A stretch of DNA of 64,000 nucleotides from Garcia nutans (Eukaryota > Streptophyta > Magnoliopsida > Malpighiales > Euphorbiaceae), in assembly GCA_947685225.1 (NCBI GenBank), contig CANTUV010000024.1:54154001-54218000 (forward strand). Direction: 5' to 3'. A program made the translations under genes and the position numbers. Of the stretch, positions 57,726 through 64,000 are shown piece by piece. Positions within the stretch are counted from its first letter, which is position 1. The number at the start of each line of letters is the position of its first letter. The notes below the pieces were generated by a model. It saw nothing but the letters and a program-made list of their open reading frames with translations. It was not told where the DNA came from and did not search any database.

Positions 57726-60345
57726 TGTAATATCCCAAAATGTGCCCTAGAATTTTTAGTATAATTGTTGTTTTATTTGAATTAAAATGTATATGTTATT
57801 GGAAAGAGAAAATAATTTAAAGAGGAGTGTATATGTTGTATATATGGACATATATATAACATATACACAAGTCAAATGGATGGTCAAAGGAAGAGGATAT
57901 TTATTTTGGTTATGTATAAAATTACTAAAAAGGGCAAGTAAGTGAAAGGGAGTTTAATTGTATAGAAGAGGGTATTTAGGTAATTTTCTTTTTAAATTGC
58001 TTGGTGGAGGTTTAAAGAGAGGGGAAATTTGACTTTGTCTCTTCACTTTGTCATTTTTTTTCCTTTTCTCTTTGTGTTGGCCGGACCTCAAGGAAACAAG
58101 AGAGCAAGTGAGGGTTTTTGAAGTTTAAGAGCTAATTGAAAGAAGAAAACAAGTTAGAAATTCAAGAAGTTCATCATTTTTGGCAAGTTTTCTCTTGTTC
58201 TATTTGGAATTTTGTTTGAGTTTGATGGAGTGTTGTTGATGGTTGGAGTGTGTTTGTGTATGGTGTGTGTAAAAGTGTTGAAATGGAATTAAAGATAAGA
58301 AGTTAGGTTGGTGTTGGTGATGGAAGAGTAAGAGTTGTGTTTAGTGAAATTTTTTTCTGTTTTACAATTAGTAAAGGCTGTGACTTTTATGATTTTTAAT
58401 TAAATATAGAAAAATGTTCTTGAAGTGAATTTTTGATATGTTGTGCCTATATGAGTCTAGAATGACTGAAAAATATGTTGATTCGATTTTGGAATGGTTA
58501 TGATTTTGGAAAGATTATTTTTACTAAACCTGTTCCAGCAGGTACCTTAACTGAGACAGCTATATTTCGGGATTTTTAATAAAATGTAGAAAAATCATAT
58601 TCAATTGAATTTTGGATATGTTGTTTCTTAGTGAGTCTAGTATTTGAGAAAAATAATTTGGAACCACGTTGATTGAATTTAATTTATGGAATTCACAAAG
58701 TTCAGAACTGCTGCCAGGATGCAGGGCAATTGGGGCAGTCTGGTTGGGTGAAATATTGCTAATACTCCTTTTGGATTAGGTTGTGAAGAGGTTGAATTTC
58801 CCTAACCTAAGTGTTGAGGATTCTTGGAAGAGTAAGTGTATAGATTGGTGTGAGTTGGTTTTAAGGTAAGTACAAATTACATTATTTCATACATTCATAT
58901 GATGTTGAGATTTAACATACATTTGATTGTAAATGTGTTAAGAAATCTAATACATTGTTAATGCATATTAATAATGTATGTTTGGTATGATGTGAATGTT
59001 GTGATGAGTATGTAAAATATGTGTTAATGCCATTGATTATATCCATTTGAATGATGAAATGAAATATGGAATATGAAATGTAAAAGATGTGATGATGAAA
59101 TGAAATGTGAAAGATATGATATTATGAAGAATTGCCCTATTGTGATTTGAGATCATATGAGATATGAGGCCATGGTTGTTGGCTATGATAATGCAAATGA
59201 AATATATAATGGAGGCATGGTTGCCTAATTAATTATGAGAAATGAAATGAAATGAAAAGAAATTGATAATGAGATAAATGAATTCATTGTGTGCCTAATG
59301 TGTTTATTCAATTTTCAGAGTTCTGGTTTTGGCGGTATGCCTATAAATCACTGGATAGGTGAAATGACCGGGTCGTAAGCCGATTCCAGTTGAAAAATGT
59401 GAAATGTGATGTTTTTGGGGTGAAATGACCGGGTCGTAAACCTCAAAAACAAATTATTAAAACTAGATTGGGTGAAATGACTGGGTCGTAAACTCAAATC
59501 TAGTTGAATATCCATGGATAAATGTATTGATGATTATGATTATAGACCAAAAACAGTAACTCTGAACTTTGAATAGCATATTAGATTATTTTTGGGCCCA
59601 TGCTTGTGTTTGTTTAAATGTGACTATTGAATGGTGAAACAAATGAATAATGAGATGACTACTATACATACATTATTGAAACCGGTAAGATTTGAAATAT
59701 AATATTCTCTTGAATTGATCTTGAATCTTGATTGCGTGACATTAGCATGGCATTAAAGCATCATAGCACTATAATTTGTACCACTAAGTCGTTGGCTTAG
59801 CGCGAATGTGATTCTTCGCGCAGGTGACAGGGAAGAACCAGAGAGTTCCTCTAGGCCGAGTTGAGTATAGATTTTGAGGTGTTGATAGTGGGCTTATAGA
59901 TCAAAGACTGACTGCCAAAGAAATGTATAAATTTTATGGGTTGTAAAACTTGAGTTTGGATATATATGAATTTGTAAATATTGTTATTTTTCGCTGCATA
60001 GTGAACAAATATTTTATTTACTGTATTTCATAATAAACTTTTACTTTATGTTGTACTAGAAGTATAAATCCTTTTTGCAGGTTGTAGTTGAGGTTATAAG
60101 GGGGATTTATTGGGAGTGTACTGAGAATGATTTTGTTTGCATTGGTTTGTGTAAATGTTTTAAAAATCAGAAAAAAAAAAACCAGTTTTGTCGACACTTG
60201 GGACTCAATTTTTAGGCAAAATTATGGCAAAATTTCTGTAAAAATCGGAACTAAAAAAAATTGACTGAGTAAAATTGGTAGCAACATTAGGATAGTATGG
60301 CACCTCTACTCGGCTTACATATGTAGGTCGGGAAGGGGTGTTACA
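57726..60345 (+). repeat. 5' LTR of a plus-strand Tekay element
   Basis: 2,620 bases, TGTAATATCCCAAAATGTGC to ...GGAAGGGGTGTTACA. It has a U3 palindrome at 57829-57866, GCTTGGTGGAGGTTTAAAGAG, a GC-type donor-like GGCAAGT (58182-58188), an 86-nt cassette (58780-58865) and the double hairpin (59783-59829). Where the other LTRs have GACACG palindromes it has a different sequence (58350-58745), and the last 280 bases are unlike any other LTR here. Its partner 3' LTR is missing. Confidence 0.9.
58780..58865 (+). other. 86-nt exon-like LTR cassette
   Basis: Preceded by CCTTTTGGATTAG and followed by GTAAGTAC; starts GTTGTGAAGAGG. Confidence 0.45.
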
Positions 60346-60350
60346 ATTTT

Positions 60351-60363
60351 TGGTATCAGAGCC
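60351..60363 (+). promoter_or_regulatory. tRNA-iMet primer binding site
   Basis: TGGTATCAGAGCC five bases after the LTR end. Confidence 0.9.
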
Positions 60364-60514
60364 TAGGTTTGAGATTCTCAACCTAGGTCAATTGTAAGAA
60401 AAAGAATATTTTGATTTTTTTAAAGTGGGTTTTTGAGTAAAATACATGTTTTGGTATGGCAGTCTTTGATCTTTAATGAGGAATATTCTGCTGTGTTTGC
60501 AGATATAGGTAGAG

Positions 60515-61930
60515 ATGGCATCTCATTCACGACAGTCTGTTGAGGGTAGTGCGGAAAGTGTAGCTCCTGAAGAGAGTAGAGATGGAGCTAGATTTGAGAG
60601 GGTTAGTGAGGCACCTGTTTCTGTGCCAGAGAGATCAGCTGTAGAGGAGGCTCCGCCGGGTTGGTTAAGGCATATGGTAGAACTGTTGAGGGGAGCTCCA
60701 GTGCAGCCACCACCACCACCACCACCACCACCACCACAGCCTCAGATGCCGGTAAGACATTATGACAAGTTAAGAAAATATGGGGCTGAAGATTTCTTGG
60801 GCACTACCGATCCTACAGTGGCTGAGCAGTGGTTGGATAAGGTACAGAGAATATTCATACAGTTGCAAGCCACTTCGGATGAGAAATTTGACTATGCCAG
60901 ATCCCTCCTGCAGAAAGATGCCTATGATTGGTGGAAGACAGTTCCTCATGCTATGGATGATCCACCTACATTGTCCTACAGTGATTTTCTACGGGAGTTT
61001 GAGCTGAAATATACTCCAAGGGAGTATAAAGATGTTAAGAAGATGGAATTTCTGAATTTGAAGCAGGACAGCAGGACTGTGACAGAATATGAGATCGAGT
61101 TCATCCGGTTGAGTCACTATGTTGGAGGTATTATTTCAAACGAGATAGACAGGTGCAGAAGATTTGAGAGGGGATTGAGGCCCTCTATTATGTGTCATGT
61201 GGCTGGTTCTAGATACCAGGATTTTTCCCAGCTTGTTGCAGCAGCTAGGAGTGTGGAGAGAGCCCAGGGTATTGCAGCAGCTGCTACTGAGGAAGAGACC
61301 AGGGTAAGGAGACCCCAGTTTGAGGCAGGGTCTTCATCTATGAAGAGGGATCGAGGAGGTTTTGTTCCGAGAACCAGTAGAACCCAGAGACAGTCGGGCA
61401 GATCAGTTCAGTATCAGAGGCAGAGGCCGAGACCGACAGTTTCTGTAGCTAGTGCCCCGACTCCAGTGATTCAAAGGTCTATTCCACCTATATGTGAGCA
61501 TTGTGGTAAGACCCATGGGGGGGTTTGTTGGAAGATTGGTGGATTAGCTGGGTGTTTTAGATGTGGATCACCAGCTCATTTTGTTAGAGATTGTCCTGAG
61601 ATGCAGGAGTATAGGCAGGCTGATACTGCAGCTTCTCGACCTAGTGTCAGCAGAGGTGGTCGAGGGGGCAGAGGTTTCAGTAGAGGTGGTAGACCTGGGT
61701 TTAGTCAGAGAGGAGGATCTTCATCCAGGGGCAGCAGGCCAGATGAGGCCGGATCTTCTCAGAGAGTATATGTGATGCAGAGGCAGCCAGATGCTTCAGC
61801 AGTTATAGCTGGTACATTCTCTTTATTTGGCATTTCAGTTCTTACTTTGATTGATCCAGGATCTACTCATTCATACATAAGTGCATCTATCTTGCCTGTG
61901 TCTGAATTGCATTCAGAGTCCTTAGGATTT
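60515..61930 (+). pseudogene. Tekay gag and start of protease, fused to an LTR tail
   Basis: The ATG at 60515 is 12 bases after TTTGCAG. About 472 codons are open: MASHSRQSVEGSAES, a proline run from a (CCA)n stretch (60708-60738), capsid domain (YDKLRKYGAEDFLG to NEIDRCRRFERGLRPS), the C-x2-C-x3-H-x3-C motif CEHCGKTHGGVC, the knuckle CFRCGSPAHFVRDC, a Gly/Arg-rich tail, and the protease start LIDPGSTHSYIS. At LGF (61930) the frame runs into the last 76 bases of an LTR and through it to a stop at 62029, adding a meaningless tail. Gag itself is uninterrupted and could make particle protein; protease beyond its active site and all of pol are lost. Confidence 0.92.
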
Positions 61931-62006
61931 GCATTCCTATGTTCAGTGCATGTATACTACATTGGGGTGTTTGTAGTGTGTGTGTATTGGATGTGGTGGT
62001 GTTACA
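61931..62006 (+). repeat. Last 76 bases of an LTR of the autonomous family
   Basis: Matches the reverse complement of 43535-43610 (GCATTCCTATGTTCAG to ...GGTGGTGTTACA) with a few changes. The rest of this LTR is deleted. Confidence 0.88.
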
Positions 62007-62013
62007 ATTGTTT

Positions 62014-62026
62014 TGGTATCAGAGCC
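62014..62026 (+). promoter_or_regulatory. tRNA-iMet primer binding site
   Basis: TGGTATCAGAGCC seven bases after the LTR tail, same layout as in the intact element. Confidence 0.9.
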
Positions 62027-62175
62027 TAGGTTTGAGATTCTCAGCCTAGGTAAAATGTAAGAAAAAGACTATTTTGATTTTAAAAAGTGGTTTTTGAATA
62101 ACATATATTTTTGGGATTGGCAACCTCTGATCTTTAATAAGATGTAGTATGTTGTGTTTGCAGACTTAGGTTGTG

Positions 62176-64000
62176 ATGGATTCTCACTCACGTCAGTCGA
62201 TTGAGGGTAGTGCCGAGAGTATTGCTCCTGCTGAGGGAGCTAGAGTTGATAGTGTTAAGGAGGCACCTGTTTCGGTGTCGGGTAGACCAGCTGGAGAGGA
62301 GGTTCCGCCAGCCTGGTTTAGGCATATGATGGAAGCTATGAGACAAACACCTGTACAACCACAGCCACCACCCCCTCAGCCTTTGGTACCAGTGAGGCAC
62401 TATGATAAGCTAAGGAAATATGGAGCGGAGGATTTCTTTGGTACAGTTGATCCAGCTGTAGCTGAGCAGTGGTTAGACAAAGTACAGAGAATATTTGTTC
62501 AGTTGCAAGCCACCTCAGAGGAAAAGTTTGATTATGCAAGATCCTTGTTGCAGAAGGATGCATATAGTTGGTGGAAGACAGTGCCCCATTCTATGGATGA
62601 TCCACCTACCTTATCCTATACAGATTTTCTGAGAGAGTTTGAATTGAAGTATACTCCAAGGGAGTATAAAGATGGGAAGAAAAGAGAGTTTCTAGATTTG
62701 AAGCAAGATCATCGGACCGTAACTGAATATGAGGTTGAGTTTATTCGGTTAAGTTAGTATGCTGGGGGTATTATAGTTGATGAGATAGATAGATGCAGGA
62801 GATTTGAGGAGGGATTGAGACCCTCTATCATGTGCTTAGTGGCTGGATCTAGATATCATGATTTTTCCCAGCTTGTGGCAGCAGCTCGAAGTGTAGAGCG
62901 AGCTCAGAGTATTGCAGCTGCTTCAGAGGAAGAGGTTAGGGTGAGAAGACCTCAGTTTGAGGCAGGGTCTTCTTCTGTTAAGAGAGGTAAAGGAAGCTTT
63001 GTTCCTAGAGTCAGTAGGAGTCAGAGGTCAGCTGGTAGGTCAGTGCAGTTTCAGAGACAGAGATTTAGACCTACAGCTTCAGTGGCGAGTGCTCCGACCC
63101 CAGTGACTCAGAGATCCGCTCTACCTGTGTGTACTCAGTGTGGTGGATCACATAGGGGTGCTTGTTGGAGGTATAGTGGGTCAGCTATATGCTTCAGGTG
63201 TGGATCGCCTGATCATTTTATTAGAGATTGTCCAGAGACGCGGGAACAGAGGTCAGTTGATTCCACAGCTTCTCGACCTAATGTGAGGGGAGGTCGAGCA
63301 GGCAGAGGTAGCAACCGGGGAGGCAGACCGAGGTTCAGTTCTAGAGGAGGTGCTGCATCCAGGGAGAGTAGACCAGAGGAGGTTGGATCTTCCCAGAGGG
63401 TGTATGTTATGCAGAGGCAGCCAGATGCATCGGCAGTTATAGCTGGTACTTTTTCTTTATTTAATACTCCAGTACTTGCTTTGATTGATCCGGGTTCCAC
63501 ACATTCATATATTAGTGCATCTGTTTTGCCTGTATTTGATGTGCATGATGAGTCCCTAGGATTTGATGTGTTGGTGACAAATTCGTTAGGGCATAGTGTG
63601 ATTGTGAGTAAGGTGCACCGAGATAGTGCAGTGAGGGTGCAAGGTGAGGAGTTCCTTGGAGACTTGATTGAGATGCCATTTAAGGAATATGATGTGATTC
63701 TAGGTATGGACTGGCTATCTAGACATGGAGCTGTGGTAGACTGTAAAAGGAAAATTGTTACTTTGAGAACTGCTGATGGTAGAGATGTGATAGTATCTAA
63801 TGAGCAGGAACAGTTAGCATCTTTATTTGTTTCAGCTGTTGCAGCTAGGAGATTGATTAGAAAGGGGTGTGAAGCCTATCTTGCTCATGTGGTGGATACT
63901 AGAGTGAAGGGTTCCCCTATTGATAGCATTGCCACAGTTGCTGAGTTCCCGGATGTGTTTCCAGAGGAGTTGCCAGGATTGCCTCCGGAGTGAGAGGTGG
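62176..64000 (+). pseudogene. Tekay gag-protease with two stops, runs off the window
   Basis: The ATG at 62176 (MDSHSRQSIEGSAES) is 12 bases after TTTGCAG. The protein is very like the first 610 residues of the intact polyprotein: capsid domain, CTQCGGSHRGAC, knuckle CFRCGSPDHFIRDC, Gly/Arg-rich tail, protease LIDPGSTHSYIS and LILGMDW-type block (VILGMDWLSRH). A TAG at 62755-62757 replaces the Gln (CAG) of LSQYAGG, and a TGA at 63991-63993 replaces the Arg of LPPER. The frame is otherwise unbroken. RT and later domains should follow beyond 64000. This is a recently inactivated relative of the element at 43535-53417. Confidence 0.93.

Overview
The window is intergenic heterochromatin-type DNA from a plant, probably a eudicot (AT-rich, Tekay/Del, Tat and Athila Ty3/gypsy lineages side by side, TTTAGGG-type telobox motifs, tRNA-iMet primer sites). 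I find no host protein gene, tRNA or rRNA gene. Almost every base that can be explained belongs to LTR retrotransposons inserted into one another; most open reading frames outside gag and pol are chance frames in LTRs and simple repeats.

Layout, left to right. 1-8462: a decayed Tat-lineage element on the minus strand (archaeal-type RNase H, RNase H, RT, G-patch, protease, gag, leader, primer site, 5' LTR). 8463-15052: non-coding DNA, a minisatellite built on a GGGTCCAAGTACCC core, a solo Tekay LTR inside that minisatellite (10036-12518), then a second Tat LTR in the opposite orientation (about 12949-15052). 15053-21794: a degenerate minus-strand Tekay element that keeps only gag and parts of its LTRs; its 5' LTR is split by a solo LTR (17889-20289) with a perfect TCCAA target duplication. 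21795-24146: unassigned AT-rich DNA and a probable Athila LTR. 24147-39548: a plus-strand Tekay element (LTR, gag, protease) split by a non-autonomous element of about 8.7 kb (25047-33780) and by a solo LTR (35998-38539, perfect AGTAC duplication). 39549-43534: LTR and internal debris, including a second copy of the non-autonomous family.

43535-53417 is the best preserved element: two 2.5 kb LTRs around one uninterrupted 1,550-residue gag-pol frame on the minus strand with CCHC knuckle, protease, RT, RNase H, integrase and chromodomain, so a Tekay/Del chromovirus. Directly beyond its 5' LTR lies the 3' half of a second, nearly identical copy (53418-55274), giving LTR-internal-LTR-internal as expected from recombination between LTRs. 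55275-57629 holds an LTR tail and an Athila gag-protease pseudogene. 57726-64000 holds the LTR and gag of another Tekay element fused to the last 76 bases of an LTR and to the gag-protease of a further member of the 43535 family, which runs off the window.

How the parts work together: the autonomous Tekay copy encodes the machinery, while the non-autonomous elements share its LTR ends, tRNA-iMet primer site, polypurine tract and a stem-loop before that tract, so they are plausible passengers. The most interesting observation is architecture shared by otherwise divergent Tekay LTRs: an 86-nt segment (88 and 100 nt in two families) bounded by AG and GTAAGT-like signals, an upstream second donor-like site, a TTTGCAG site exactly 12 nt before the gag ATG, and a double hairpin with compensatory changes. 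I propose, without proof, that Tekay leader RNA in this genome is spliced and structured.
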